Source: Glaciecola sp. KUL10 (GTDB lineage: Bacteria > Pseudomonadota > Gammaproteobacteria > Enterobacterales > Alteromonadaceae). From it: a DNA stretch of 64,000 nucleotides. Position 1 is the stretch's first letter. Each line of letters starts with the position of its first letter. The translations under genes were made by a program, and so were the position numbers. The notes under the pieces were generated by a model that did no database searches, was not told the origin of the DNA, and saw only the letters and a program-made list of their open reading frames with translations. The DNA is taken from contig NZ_BGNG01000002.1 of NCBI RefSeq assembly GCF_003203515.1, forward strand, positions 372,001-436,000, written 5' to 3'. Shown here one piece after another: positions 53,581 to 63,718 of the stretch.

Positions 53581-54999
53581 ATGTCTTATTCCACTGGTGC
53601 GACTGATAGTCGACAAAATACCTTTTCTATCATTTTAATAAGCTGTGTTGCCACTATAGGTGGATTTTTATTTGGTTATGACAGCGGTGTAATCAATGGA
53701 ACGGTCGATGGCTTGAGAGCTGCATTTGACTCAAATGAAATGGGCACTGGGTTCAATGTAGCCAGTATGCTTTTAGGTTGCGCAATAGGTGCTTTTTTTG
53801 CGGGTAAGCTTGCAGACCAATATGGCCGCAAAAGCCTTTTAATCGTGGCTGCTGTGTTTTTTATCGCAAGCGCTTGGGGTTCAGGTATCGCCTCGTCGTC
53901 AATGGAATTTATCGTCTATCGCATTCTAGGTGGTTTGGCTGTAGGTGCGGCATCTGTAATGGCGCCTGCTTACATCTCGGAAATTGCACCTGCACACATA
54001 AGGGGACGTTTAACGACCATTCAACAGATTGCCATTATATCTGGATTGTTTTGTGCATTTGTTAGCAATTACCTCATTGCAAACACTGCAGGAGCTTCAA
54101 CCGTTGAATGGTTGTTGGGATATGAAGCTTGGCGTTGGATGTTTTGGGTGGAGTTAATCCCAGCAGTCGTATTTTTAGTCTTATTGTTATTCATACCTGA
54201 AAGTCCACGATACTTGGCCCTTGTCAAACAGGATGATAAGGCAGCAAGCGTACTAAGTAAGTTGTTTGGCGCACAATCCGCTAACGAGATGTTAACTGAC
54301 ATCAAAGCTTCAATCAGCCAACAGACACAGCCGAAGCTAAGTGACTTAATCGACGATAAAACTCAAAAAGTACGCAATATTGTATGGGTAGGTATCGGGT
54401 TGGCTGTTTTTCAGCAATTGGTGGGGATAAACGTTGTTTTCTACTATGGTGCAGTATTGTGGCAAGCTGTTGGTTTCTCAGAGGCAGACTCATTGATGAT
54501 CAATATTATCAGTGGCGCCGTGAGTATTGCGGCATGTATCATAACCATCTTTTTGATCGACAAAATTGGACGTAAACCCTTTTTAGTCATTGGCTCTATC
54601 GGCATGAGCGTAACGCTTGCAATGATGGTTTTTGCCTTCGCTAGCGCTGATTTTAATGCTCAGACTAATCAGCTTGATTTAGGCGAATTAGGTACCTTGG
54701 CGCTGATATCAGCAAATGCATATGTGTTTTTCTTCAACCTTTCATGGGGCCCCGTGATGTGGGTCATGTTAGGAGAAATGTTCCCTAATCAAATTAGAGG
54801 TTCGGGTTTAGCAGTAGCTGGATTGTCACAATGGGGCGCTAATTTCTTAATCACTATGAGCTTCCCGGTCATGCTGGCGAGTATTGGTCTTGCTGGTGCG
54901 TATGGCTTTTATGCAATTAGCGCACTTGTATCAGTAGCCTTCGTGCTTAAATATGTGAATGAAACCAAAGGCTTAACACTTGAGCAAATGAAAGGGTAA
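53581..54999 (+). CDS. Sugar-porter family MFS transporter (XylE/GLUT-like)
   Basis: A 472-residue sugar:proton symporter with 12 membrane helices. Family signatures: GGFLFGYDSGVINGT in helix 1, DQYGRKS between helices 2 and 3, PAYISEIAPAHIRGRL, PESPRYL, the substrate-facing QQLVGINVVFYY, DKIGRKP, LSWGPVMWVMLGEMFP and the terminal NETKGLTLEQM. Substrate cannot be read from sequence; xylose, glucose and galactose are typical. No catabolic gene is adjacent; the convergent neighbour is an AraC-type protein that may control it. Confidence 0.92.
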   Translation: MSYSTGATDSRQNTFSIILISCVATIGGFLFGYDSGVINGTVDGLRAAFDSNEMGTGFNVASMLLGCAIGAFFAGKLADQYGRKSLLIVAAVFFIASAWGSGIASSSMEFIVYRILGGLAVGAASVMAPAYISEIAPAHIRGRLTTIQQIAIISGLFCAFVSNYLIANTAGASTVEWLLGYEAWRWMFWVELIPAVVFLVLLLFIPESPRYLALVKQDDKAASVLSKLFGAQSANEMLTDIKASISQQTQPKLSDLIDDKTQKVRNIVWVGIGLAVFQQLVGINVVFYYGAVLWQAVGFSEADSLMINIISGAVSIAACIITIFLIDKIGRKPFLVIGSIGMSVTLAMMVFAFASADFNAQTNQLDLGELGTLALISANAYVFFFNLSWGPVMWVMLGEMFPNQIRGSGLAVAGLSQWGANFLITMSFPVMLASIGLAGAYGFYAISALVSVAFVLKYVNETKGLTLEQMKG

Positions 55000-55030
55000 A
55001 CCTAGTTTTAATTCTATTGTGCAGGTGAAA

Positions 55031-55064
55031 AGAGCGTTATCAAATCATGCTTTGATAACGCTCT
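55031..55064. terminator. Perfect 14-bp hairpin between convergent genes
   Basis: AGAGCGTTATCAAA (55031-55044) pairs exactly with TTTGATAACGCTCT (55051-55064) around TCATGC. The stem contains the last codons and stop of the minus-strand gene. There is no long T run, but the stem is strong enough to act on both transcripts. Confidence 0.6.
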
Positions 55065-56307
55065 GGCCATATTTGTTTTGATAAGCTTGATTAAATGTTT
55101 CGAGGTTCTCAAAGCCACATGCTATTGCAACTTGCTCTGGCAAATTTCCTTTTTCTATTAGTTCATATGCTTCGGCCAATCGACAACTGCTAATGTACTG
55201 CGCTGTTGTATGAACGATTCGTTTATTTAATAAAAAGTCTATCTTGGGTAGCGGTATATTCAGCAGTTCTGCCAATTGATGTGCGTTAAAGTCCTGCTTA
55301 TGGTAGTTATCTGCCACATTTTGCCTAACGAGGTCCAGTATTTGGTTATCAAGGTCTTTTGAATTGCTCTCACTTTTTACACTCGACGGCCGATTGATTG
55401 CGCCTGTTTTCGAGTTTTGTAACAGTGCATATTGTGCTTTGCTGTTCGATTTGATCGTACTGATGATTTGAAGTGCACTTATCGGCTCAGAGATAACATC
55501 TAATACATCAAGTTCTAGTAACTTAATTTTTGATTCGATTTCCAATTCGGGTACAACAACAAAAATAGGAATGTTAGCTTGTTTAAAAGGACTATCTTCT
55601 GCCAATAGTGCTATTACTTTATCAACGCTACCCCGCACCACCAGTAATTCAGATTGCTCTGAATTAAATTCATGCAAGTTATTAAGATTATATACCTTAA
55701 GTTCATAGTGCTTGGCCAAAATTATGGGAAGTTGGGCGAGAGGCCGCTCGTCTAAGTCAATATACAAAGCTGTTGCATGCTGATTGAAATCCACTTCATT
55801 TTGAAGACTGGCAAGTGTTAGGTGTTGAGCTTTCATTTGCCGAATGCTGGGAGATAGCTCTCTTTCAATTGACTCAAATTTTGAAATGTTCCATGTAAGT
55901 AAGGACCCAACGTGATTTGTTTCACAGCTCAAACGCCAACCGTGGTGAGCATAAATTTGGTTTAAAATATCGATATCAGACTGTTGAAAATAAAATTCGT
56001 CGATTTGTTCCATCGCGTGGCTTATCTCAAACTCTATTACCATTTCATCTTCATATGAGTGCGAAAATACTAAGATGTAATCTGGCGTGTAAAAGTTTAC
56101 GGTGGCTTTGTTTAACACATACTCAATGATAGAACGAAAGCTCTCTGGTGGCGCATTGACTAAATGGTAGTCAGTAAAACTCCATTCGTATCGAATTTGT
56201 TTCTCATCTAGTAGCGTTTCAAATGCTAATAAGTATTTCAGCAACTCATCTTCGGCGATTAATGGTTCGCTTTCAGGTTTGGCATACGGATCTAATTTTG
56301 CACTCAT
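55045..56307 (-). CDS. AraC-type regulator with degenerate kinase-like and receiver-like domains
   Basis: A 420-residue protein (ATG 56307; TTG 56328 possible). The C-terminal ~100 residues form an AraC helix-turn-helix pair (AHQLAELLNIPLPKIDFLLNK, VAIACGFENLETFNQAYQNKYGQ). Residues about 55-150 read like a worn GHKL ATPase: SFRSIIEYVLNKA in the N-box place and IYAHHGWRLSCETNHVGSLLTWNI in the G-box place, without the Gly residues for ATP. Residues about 180-300 look like a receiver lacking its phospho-acceptor. This layout echoes hybrid two-component systems reduced to one inactive chain. The domain reading is inferential; the AraC part is firm. It is convergent with the sugar porter. Confidence 0.65.
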   Translation of the reverse strand: MSAKLDPYAKPESEPLIAEDELLKYLLAFETLLDEKQIRYEWSFTDYHLVNAPPESFRSIIEYVLNKATVNFYTPDYILVFSHSYEDEMVIEFEISHAMEQIDEFYFQQSDIDILNQIYAHHGWRLSCETNHVGSLLTWNISKFESIERELSPSIRQMKAQHLTLASLQNEVDFNQHATALYIDLDERPLAQLPIILAKHYELKVYNLNNLHEFNSEQSELLVVRGSVDKVIALLAEDSPFKQANIPIFVVVPELEIESKIKLLELDVLDVISEPISALQIISTIKSNSKAQYALLQNSKTGAINRPSSVKSESNSKDLDNQILDLVRQNVADNYHKQDFNAHQLAELLNIPLPKIDFLLNKRIVHTTAQYISSCRLAEAYELIEKGNLPEQVAIACGFENLETFNQAYQNKYGQSVIKA

Positions 56308-56369
56308 ATCAATTTCATTCACCCACAACTAACTAGGTTAACGGTTGTATATTGATTTACGTGAGTCTT

Positions 56370-57290
56370 TTATTCTTTAAAGGTCCATGTAATAAACCGA
56401 CTTATTTTATTGCCTTGGTACATGTCGATTTGTCTTATTTCCCTTGCATCTATATGCTGTAGTAGTTTGAGAAGCGGCTTTAAATTCGCGCTTTTGGATA
56501 CGAGACAAGTGAATATGCCAACTTGTGAACCTACTTCGACGCTCTCTTTAATCATATTTGTGATGAATCTGAGCTCCCCTCCATCACACCAAAGTTCATT
56601 ATTTTGCCCACCAAAGTTTAGTTCACTTGTTGTGTTATGCGATGAAAATACGGCTTTCTTGCTGCTGCGTTTTCGTTGATTGTGCTTAAGCCCTCTAAGC
56701 TTTCTTTGGTTACCAGACAGCGCCGCTTGTCGCGAGCTATGAAAAGGTGGGTTACACATTGTAAAATCAACGTACTCCCTTTCCTTTAAAATGTTTTTAA
56801 AAAAGCATTGTTTGTCTGTCTGAAGGCGCAGTTTGATGCGTTTCTTAAGATGCGAGTTTGCTTCAATTATCGTTTTGGCACTAGAAAATGATACTTGCTC
56901 AATATCACTGGCGATAAAATGCCACTTATACGCTTGACTGCCGATGATCGGGTACACCAGGTTCGCACCGGTGCCGATATCTAGGCCCACAATTTTACGT
57001 TTTGGAGATCCCAGCGTTTGATTTTTGGCTAATAGCTCAGCGATATGATGAATATAGTCTGCTCTTCCAGGCACGGCAGGGCACAGGTAGCCATCAGGAA
57101 TATCCCAAAAGTGAATCGCATAATAACGCGATAACAAAGCTGAATTTAGTGCTTTTACCGCTTTTGAATTTGCAAAGTCTATACTCGTCTTGCCCTTGGT
57201 ACTGATTGTGAGAAACGGCTTTAAATCTGGGTAGTGCTGGCTAAGTGCCTCGAAGTCATACCCATTTTTGTGAATATTGTTGCGATGCAT
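56370..57290 (-). CDS. rlmF: 23S rRNA (adenine1618-N6)-methyltransferase RlmF
   Basis: Methylates A1618 of 23S rRNA with S-adenosylmethionine. The 306-residue product keeps HYPDLKPFLTIS, SIDFANSKAVKALNSALL, WDIPDGYLCPAVPGRADYIHH, the SAM motif VGLDIGTGANLVYP and the catalytic FTMCNPPFHSSRQAA, with ELNFGGQNNELWCDGGE; all align with E. coli RlmF (YbiN, 308 aa). It starts 3 nt after the upstream SRAP gene, so the two are one transcript. Confidence 0.95.
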   Translation of the reverse strand: MHRNNIHKNGYDFEALSQHYPDLKPFLTISTKGKTSIDFANSKAVKALNSALLSRYYAIHFWDIPDGYLCPAVPGRADYIHHIAELLAKNQTLGSPKRKIVGLDIGTGANLVYPIIGSQAYKWHFIASDIEQVSFSSAKTIIEANSHLKKRIKLRLQTDKQCFFKNILKEREYVDFTMCNPPFHSSRQAALSGNQRKLRGLKHNQRKRSSKKAVFSSHNTTSELNFGGQNNELWCDGGELRFITNMIKESVEVGSQVGIFTCLVSKSANLKPLLKLLQHIDAREIRQIDMYQGNKISRFITWTFKE

Positions 57291-57293
57291 AAA

Positions 57294-57989
57294 TTAGGCA
57301 ATGTCCGAGATGAGTGTGGCCGCGGGTGTTGATTTCATTATTTGTTTGTCTCTGTAGGTTTTGACTCGCTGTACATGTAAGGTTGGATACAACACAGGAT
57401 TTGCGAGTAAATAGTCAATTTCAGGGTGTGTTTCAATATTGGGATCCAACCACATATTTAGAAACTTTGCATCCATCGGCAAAAAGCACGGGAATGCCTT
57501 ATCGTGATAAGGTTCCATTTTGGGATGAGCATCACGTGTTATCACTGCACAGCTATATTTTCGGTTTTCGAACGCTCGATAAAGCGCGGCGAGCGCAAAT
57601 ACACCGTTTGACTGCATATAATATCGATGTCTTGTTTTGCCTATCAGTTTAGATTCGCCAATGCCAGTCGCAAATACGACCGCCCGTTGATACTTTAGTG
57701 CTCGTCGCCAGTAAGGGCTTTCTAAATTTCGAGCATTAAACGTTGTTCGAGCACCTGTTAACAAGTCTTCACCGCTTTCAATACAATCAAACCACCAAGT
57801 CGCACTTACCTGATGTTTAAAGCGCTTAGTTTGGATAACAATATCTAGCGTTTTATTCGTATCTTGACCAAAGGCAGGGTAGAAGTGCCTAAAACTGGGG
57901 GGATGCATAAAGGGCAAATAATCGGAAAAGTCAGGATCTTGCATAATTGATCCCTGTTGCTCGCCATTTATTTCTATGTAGCCACACAT
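57294..57989 (-). CDS. SRAP (YedK/HMCES) family protein
   Basis: A 231-residue SOS-response-associated peptidase-fold protein. The ATG at 57989 places the essential cysteine at position 2 after Met removal (MCGYIEI). FNARNLE, the Glu in ATGIGESK and the His in [11 protein letters not shown] fit the other active-site positions, though the usual GFYEW and HDRMP motifs are altered. SRAP proteins form a thiazolidine crosslink with abasic sites in single-stranded DNA to shield them. It precedes rlmF by 3 nt; no LexA box was seen upstream. Confidence 0.85.
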   Translation of the reverse strand: MCGYIEINGEQQGSIMQDPDFSDYLPFMHPPSFRHFYPAFGQDTNKTLDIVIQTKRFKHQVSATWWFDCIESGEDLLTGARTTFNARNLESPYWRRALKYQRAVVFATGIGESKLIGKTRHRYYMQSNGVFALAALYRAFENRKYSCAVITRDAHPKMEPYHDKAFPCFLPMDAKFLNMWLDPNIETHPEIDYLLANPVLYPTLHVQRVKTYRDKQIMKSTPAATLISDIA

Positions 57990-58025
57990 ACTCACTTACC
58001 TTTATAAAGTCACTTCAAAAAAACG

Positions 58026-58047
58026 GAACGTTGTTCGAATAACGTTC
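58026..58047. promoter_or_regulatory. 22-bp near-perfect palindrome between SRAP and chemoreceptor genes
   Basis: GAACGTTGTTCGAATAACGTTC is an inverted repeat with a single mismatched pair (G/T at positions 8 and 15). It lies 36 bp upstream of the SRAP start and 49 bp before the chemoreceptor start, where a shared operator would be expected. Confidence 0.45.
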
Positions 58048-58095
58048 AAGCTTCATCATGCGAAGCCGATATCTAAACAACATAATGTCAGTTTG

Positions 58096-60123
58096 ATGCC
58101 TACTTCAATCCGCTGGAAGACAATAAGTGCAACTAGACTAGATAAGGAAATTAACTTGCAAGCTTGGTTATCAAAACGAATCGTCAGTTTATCTTTGGCA
58201 GCACCGGTCCTGTTATTTATAGTATTAGTGTACACATTAGTTCAGTCATTTGATGAACTATCACAAGCCAATCTTACAAAACACGCTGCGCAACTCAATC
58301 AGAGGGTTCATGCTTTAACTTCGAATGTACAAATTGAGCGAGGAATGAGCGCTAGTTTTGTTTCTTCTTTAAATCAAGACATTCCAGCAAATTTAGTTGC
58401 ACAGCGGGCCAAGGTTGATGTGGAAATCTCAAATGTCTTATCGGTTGCTCGCGAAAGTAAAATACCCAACCTTGATACGAGTTTTATATCGCCGCTATTA
58501 GCATTGACCGAAGACGTTCAACAAGCTCGTAAGTCTATTGACGCCAAATCGATTACTAGTAAACAGGTTATCGCAAAGTACTCAGACAAAACCCATTTTT
58601 TGATTAACTATGGCGGCTCACTAATCGAGTTAACACATAGTTCAGACAGTAAGCAAAAAATGATGTTACTGTTTGAAATGGCACTGTTGCAAGAGAATGC
58701 CGGTTTAGAGAGAGCGATGTTGGCAACGGTGTTTAATAGTCGGTCGCTACCTGAGCAATTAAACATCGATATCCAAAAGAGAGTCTATATCCAAGATCAA
58801 CTTATTGAAGACTTGGAAGTACTATCTAGAGGTGAATTTTTAACTTCAATGAAAGCCTTTGAAGAGGGGCCCGCTTCGCAATTAGTGTCTAAATTCAGAG
58901 ACATAGCATTCTCCAGAGATTTCGAACAACATCAGGTGACGAGTGAAGATTGGTTTAACGCTGCAACAGAGCGTATAAATGGTTTATCTCAAATTAAGCG
59001 CGATTTGTTTGAACTACTAAAAAAGTATGCGAGTGAAGCAAGTTCTCAAGCGATGTTTATTGTGGTGCTTGATATCATGTTTATCTTACTGCTGATTATT
59101 ATAAGTGTCGCGATTGCTTTGGTACTTAATCTGAGAAAGAAACAATCGCAAGAACTTCAAGAAAAATTAAACTGCATCACCAGTCATCATGATTTAACTA
59201 TCACGATCGATAAACGTTCTAACGATGATTTAGGCAATGTAGTTGAACTAATCAATCAACTCATCGCTGAATTCAGACATGATTTTCAAGAGTTTCAAAA
59301 TTCGGCGAATGAAATCGCATCGGCAAGTGAACAAGGCGCCCAGTCGGCGGATCGCACTAATAGAACGCTTATTGAACAAGAGCAAAGTCTGTCATTGAGT
59401 TTGATGTCAGCAGAAGGTGTCAGTCTAGCGATTGATGAAGATATGAAATCGGTATCGTCGCTCACTCAATATGCAAAAAAATCCAATGAAATGGTTGTTG
59501 ATGGCACATCTAAGGTTGTTTCCGCAGTGAATAGTATTCGCGTAACATCTGACAAGGTGGAAGGGGTCGGTCAGGTCGTTGAACAACTCAATGAACGCGT
59601 TGATGATATTTTGAAAATGGTTGATGTTATTCGTTCAGTAGCAGACCAAACTAATCTTCTTGCACTTAATGCGGCAATAGAAGCAGCAAGAGCTGGAGAG
59701 CAGGGGAGAGGTTTTGCTGTCGTCGCTGATGAAGTCAGAGCGCTAGCCAAACGCACACAAGACACAACAGAAGAGATTGCTCAAGTCGTTGATAAGTTAA
59801 ATGAATCTTCTAGTATTGCATTCAATTCGATAGCTGAAAGTGCCACTGCCGCAAGTGAGTCAGTGTCTTTTGCAGAAGAGATCAGCGAAGTATTACAGCA
59901 AGTTAGCGGCAATATGAATGATCTTGAAGGGCTGGTTGCAAACGTTGCTCAATCAGCAGAGCAACAGAGTTTTTCCCTTGTTCATGTCACCAAAGAAATT
60001 AAATTAATCGGTGAGGCAAGCGCAGAAAATAGAGAATCGGCAGAACAAGTCGCCTCTGTATCATTGGAGCTATCATCGGTTGCTCAACAGATGTTAGACA
60101 ATATTAAACGCTATAAAGTGTGA
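58096..60123 (+). CDS. Methyl-accepting chemotaxis protein with NIT-type sensor domain
   Basis: A 675-residue chemoreceptor. A first membrane helix at about 30-55 ([18 protein letters not shown]) precedes a periplasmic helical domain of the NIT (nitrate/nitrite-sensing) type, with [14 protein letters not shown] and [18 protein letters not shown] second helix near 320-345 leads to a HAMP-like segment and the signalling coiled coil, whose hairpin tip [37 protein letters not shown] is split here only by length and is the near-invariant MCP core. No CheB/CheR pentapeptide is present at the C-terminus. Ligand nitrate or nitrite is inferred. ATG 58096; a TTG precedes it. Confidence 0.93.
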   Translation: MPTSIRWKTISATRLDKEINLQAWLSKRIVSLSLAAPVLLFIVLVYTLVQSFDELSQANLTKHAAQLNQRVHALTSNVQIERGMSASFVSSLNQDIPANLVAQRAKVDVEISNVLSVARESKIPNLDTSFISPLLALTEDVQQARKSIDAKSITSKQVIAKYSDKTHFLINYGGSLIELTHSSDSKQKMMLLFEMALLQENAGLERAMLATVFNSRSLPEQLNIDIQKRVYIQDQLIEDLEVLSRGEFLTSMKAFEEGPASQLVSKFRDIAFSRDFEQHQVTSEDWFNAATERINGLSQIKRDLFELLKKYASEASSQAMFIVVLDIMFILLLIIISVAIALVLNLRKKQSQELQEKLNCITSHHDLTITIDKRSNDDLGNVVELINQLIAEFRHDFQEFQNSANEIASASEQGAQSADRTNRTLIEQEQSLSLSLMSAEGVSLAIDEDMKSVSSLTQYAKKSNEMVVDGTSKVVSAVNSIRVTSDKVEGVGQVVEQLNERVDDILKMVDVIRSVADQTNLLALNAAIEAARAGEQGRGFAVVADEVRALAKRTQDTTEEIAQVVDKLNESSSIAFNSIAESATAASESVSFAEEISEVLQQVSGNMNDLEGLVANVAQSAEQQSFSLVHVTKEIKLIGEASAENRESAEQVASVSLELSSVAQQMLDNIKRYKV

Positions 60124-60183
60124 ATATTGAGTCATGTTGATAATAGCGAAGTTGTTAGGGATCAATTAAGGCAAAAAATAAGC

Positions 60184-60211
60184 AAAAAAAAGAAGGCGAA
60201 CATCGCCTTCT
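60184..60211 (-). terminator. Intrinsic terminator downstream of the third TonB receptor
   Basis: AGAAGGCGA (60191-60199) pairs with TCGCCTTCT (60203-60211); on the minus strand the stem is followed by seven or more T. It is a second stop for the receptor transcript, after the one at 60336. Confidence 0.75.
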
Positions 60212-60335
60212 AATATATCCAATGTCTAGGGAGAGCATTAAGATATATAAATAGGCTACGTGGCTTGTATTCAGATGTTAAGTGACGTGGGATAAACGGC
60301 GGTTTTGCTGGGATGAAATGCACATAAAAGCTATA

Positions 60336-60365
60336 AAAAAGCTGAGACAACTGCCTCAGCTTTTT
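60336..60365. terminator. Bidirectional terminator adjoining the third TonB receptor
   Basis: AAAAAGCTGAG (60336-60346) pairs with CTCAGCTTTTT (60355-60365). It is 18 bp past the receptor stop codon (minus strand), with A/T runs on both sides, and could also catch the chemoreceptor transcript. The 259-bp gap between these genes holds nothing else I recognise. Confidence 0.85.
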
Positions 60366-60382
60366 CGTTCATGAACGTTTCA

Positions 60383-63349
60383 TTAAAAACGAAAGTTCAC
60401 ACCAAGCTTATAAATTCTACCCAATGTGTCATATTGGCTTGGGAAGGTATTACCAGAGTTAGCGCGCGTTGCGCCAATCTGGTTACCCAAAGCGGGTGGC
60501 TCTTTACCTAGCATATTATCCACACCTGCAGTAACTACCGCCCAATCCGTCACGTTATAACTTGCGAACAAGTCAAAGTAGTCGTATGACTCAACACTTC
60601 TAAACGCTTCAAATCTAAGTGATGCTTCAGGCAGCTCTACATCAACAGAGTTAATATGACGCCACTGAAGTGACACGGTAAGGTCATTCATTTTCCACGT
60701 TGTGCGTTGTATCCATCTTAAGTCAGAAATAGGCGTACAGCTTGTGCCGTAAAAACCTTTACAATCAATCACCGGCACATTGTCAGAACTTTGAGACTCT
60801 TGGGTCAAATACTTATTGATATTAGCGGTAAAGAATAAATCACCGTAGTCTTCTAGGTCATAGCCTACGTTAAGGGATATTTCGACGCCTTCTGCTCGCA
60901 AGAATTTCAAATTACTGGTAAATAAATTAACGCCGGCCGAAGAGCCCGTTAAATCTCCACCTACGCGATTAATCTTGTCACACTCGCTTTGCAGGCCTTG
61001 AATATAGCAAGAGTCCAATACCTCCTGAGCGGAAAAGTTACCAATGATGTCTTGAATATCAATGTCATAGTAATCAGCAGAGAGTGTAAATTCGCTGAAC
61101 ATTTCAAAGTTGGGCGTCCATACAAAACCTGCCGTCGTTGTGTCAGCTTCTTCTGGACCTGGAGGCGAAGTAGGATCGCTGCCCGCAAAGGTATTGATCT
61201 GACCTGAGATAATATCGGGTATGACGCCTACTTGAGCATCCGACATGCCCGTCGAAATACAAAGCTGTCTTAACGTTGCATCGATATTACCGGCATTTGC
61301 AACGGAGCAAGGATCCTGCGTCGCATTGCTTAGGCCTGATGTGACAGGTGATGATAACTCAGCGACGTTTGGCGCGCGGTTGGCGCGTTGTTTCATTACA
61401 CGAACAAGCAGAGTTTCGACTGGTCGCCAATTAAGGCCGTACTTCCAAGAATCCGTGGTGCCAATAGTGTCATAGTCAGAAGTTCTAAACCCAAATTCGA
61501 AATCCAGTTTATCAGCAAACGCTAAGCCATCTGCAATCGGCAAAATACCTTCAAAATAGAAGTCCTGAGTGCTGTAGCCACCTTCGATTGGAAGTAAATT
61601 ACCACCTGCGCCGCCTTGGCAACTTGCGGGGGCCAGTTTCAAGCATTCATCAGGATCCAATAGGCCCGTTTCATTTCTAAATTCAAAGCCTACACTCACA
61701 GCTAATGGTGCTGTTGCACTTGGCAATTCAAGCATGTCGATCGGGCCGGTAAATATAAGCGATCCAATTTCTTGCTCATACTTTTGCTGTTGAATCGCGA
61801 TTGCTCTTGCAAAGCCTGCCATTTCTTCGGTGATAGTGCCAAATCCGCCAAACAAATCGATCGGAACACATGTACCACCTGATGCACAGGTTACGCCGTC
61901 TCTGGTATCAAGCGCAGCTTGAATATTTGGCAGATTGGTATAACCATCCCGGATCGTGGTGCGGTTCGATTCACCATATTGATACGATACATCATATTCC
62001 CAACTCTCACCGATGAATCCTCGAACACCAAGGTTAAGTTGCCAAATGTCAGAATCAAAACGCTCTGTTCTAGGGCCTAATTCTAGTGTTCGACGTCTTA
62101 ACCTAACGTTAATTGAGTCTTCACTATCAACCACGCCATTGGCGTTGGTATCGGTCCAACTGCCACCATTAACTAGTGAACCATCATTAACTGCGCTATT
62201 TGCTCCATCGAGGATCCAAGATAGCGCTTGGTCACTAATAAATGGGTTGTACAACGGCAAAGTAAATTGAGCCCCAAATGTACCTGATGGTGCAACCTGT
62301 TGATCAACTGAGCTATTTGAATAGTTAAACGAACCATAAACTTCCGCATAATCATTAATAATATAGTTTACGATAGCCGTCGCAGAGTAGCGCTGTGCAG
62401 GTGTTTGGTAAAAATTAAACGGGTTGAAATTAAATCGACTACACTGCTCATCTAACGTGCGGTCATCTCTAAATTGCCCACTAACACCGGTTCCGATCAA
62501 TTCAAAGCGGGTAGGGATTGCAGTTGTAGAACCACTGCCATTTACAAAGTCTACTACATTTGGTCCGCCGCAGCCTGCAACTGGTTCAGCGGGTGCTTGC
62601 CCGGCTAAAAACTCAGCGTAGCCTGCACCTGTATTTGAATTGATGCCTAATTGCCCAAGTGGTCGCTGGCCTAATCTAATTGCTTCACGCTCGAACCAAC
62701 CGATTGAAACAACTGCATTGCCTTTGTCTTCGGCAAAGTTTCCACCGATGGTAAGCGACATACTGTCTTGGTCACCATCTGATTCATCTGTTTGTGAGTG
62801 ATTGGCACTAAATTCAACGCCCTCAAAGTCTTTTTTAAGGATGACGTTGACTGCTCCTGCTACCGCATCAGAGCCATAAACCGCAGATGCACCACCGGTC
62901 ACCACGTCTATTCTTTCAATTAAAGCGGTTGGAATATTTGTGGTATCCACTTGGCCATTAAAATTAAACGGCACCATGCGCTTTCCATCTAAAAGAACAA
63001 GGTTACGTTGAGCGCCTAATCCTCTTAGATCAATTGTTGCAGCACCTGCTGTGCCATTGTTTGCATTACTGCCATCTGCGGGAATGGTCGCTGGGAGTGC
63101 CCTAAGTACTCTTTCAAATTCTGGGGTCCCCGCAAATTCAATGGCTTCTTCGCCGATTGAAATTATCGGACTGGTCGATTCAACGCCTGGCTCGCGAATA
63201 CGACTACCCGTGACGGATATTTTTTCAACCTGTTTGACGCCGTCAGGTTCACCTTGTTGTGCTGCGTTTGCGGTTGTAGATAACGCACTTGTTCCGGCAA
63301 TCGCTAAAGCGAGACTGACAGCAAGCGATAGATTAGACTTTTTATACAT
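60383..63349 (-). CDS. TonB-dependent outer-membrane receptor
   Basis: A 988-residue receptor with a clear signal peptide (SLAVSLALAIAGTSALSTTANAA), the region KISVTGSRI, and a plug with RVLRALPATIPADG, ATIDLRGLGAQRNLVLLDGKR, ERIDVVTGGASAVYGSDAVAGAVN split across motifs; the barrel ends in GRIYKLGVNFRF with terminal Phe. Several Cys pairs (for example CGGP, CASGGTC, SCQGGAGG) stand in predicted loops and may form disulfides. GGGAGA precedes its ATG. Substrate is unknown; the plug type is the iron/peptide/sugar-ambiguous group with GSRI. A divergent sensor-like gene begins 369 bp away. Confidence 0.92.
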   Translation of the reverse strand: MYKKSNLSLAVSLALAIAGTSALSTTANAAQQGEPDGVKQVEKISVTGSRIREPGVESTSPIISIGEEAIEFAGTPEFERVLRALPATIPADGSNANNGTAGAATIDLRGLGAQRNLVLLDGKRMVPFNFNGQVDTTNIPTALIERIDVVTGGASAVYGSDAVAGAVNVILKKDFEGVEFSANHSQTDESDGDQDSMSLTIGGNFAEDKGNAVVSIGWFEREAIRLGQRPLGQLGINSNTGAGYAEFLAGQAPAEPVAGCGGPNVVDFVNGSGSTTAIPTRFELIGTGVSGQFRDDRTLDEQCSRFNFNPFNFYQTPAQRYSATAIVNYIINDYAEVYGSFNYSNSSVDQQVAPSGTFGAQFTLPLYNPFISDQALSWILDGANSAVNDGSLVNGGSWTDTNANGVVDSEDSINVRLRRRTLELGPRTERFDSDIWQLNLGVRGFIGESWEYDVSYQYGESNRTTIRDGYTNLPNIQAALDTRDGVTCASGGTCVPIDLFGGFGTITEEMAGFARAIAIQQQKYEQEIGSLIFTGPIDMLELPSATAPLAVSVGFEFRNETGLLDPDECLKLAPASCQGGAGGNLLPIEGGYSTQDFYFEGILPIADGLAFADKLDFEFGFRTSDYDTIGTTDSWKYGLNWRPVETLLVRVMKQRANRAPNVAELSSPVTSGLSNATQDPCSVANAGNIDATLRQLCISTGMSDAQVGVIPDIISGQINTFAGSDPTSPPGPEEADTTTAGFVWTPNFEMFSEFTLSADYYDIDIQDIIGNFSAQEVLDSCYIQGLQSECDKINRVGGDLTGSSAGVNLFTSNLKFLRAEGVEISLNVGYDLEDYGDLFFTANINKYLTQESQSSDNVPVIDCKGFYGTSCTPISDLRWIQRTTWKMNDLTVSLQWRHINSVDVELPEASLRFEAFRSVESYDYFDLFASYNVTDWAVVTAGVDNMLGKEPPALGNQIGATRANSGNTFPSQYDTLGRIYKLGVNFRF

Positions 63350-63718
63350 ATAATTCTCCCTTTCTCATCCTTTGCTCCGAGGGTAAAGATGAGCTGTGTT
63401 GAGGCTTGTTTTAACTTGTGTTCATCGCAACGTTATGTCGTAAAGTCCTTTGTCACTAGAGTGATTACTTAAGCAGCCGTGATTATGTGATGACTTGGGG
63501 GGACTCAGTGTTAAGCGGGGAGAACTTTTTTCTAAACATGGGGCATCATGAGTATTGGATAGTTGATTCGCTATAACAGGTGCCCATTTAGCCCAATAAT
63601 TTATAAATACTTTGTTACCAAATGCAGGTTTGGTGTTACGAATGCTTACTTTTTTTAGGTGGATTTATCATCAAAATAAGCGTATTTTGAAATCATACAA
63701 GGACGAAAAAGCAGAACT
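63350..63718. promoter_or_regulatory. 369-bp divergent promoter region, no gene seen
   Basis: Separates the third receptor from the partial gene at the right edge. It must hold both promoters. I found no clear operator, RNA gene or repeat in it; short reading frames here lack ribosome sites. Confidence 0.35.
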
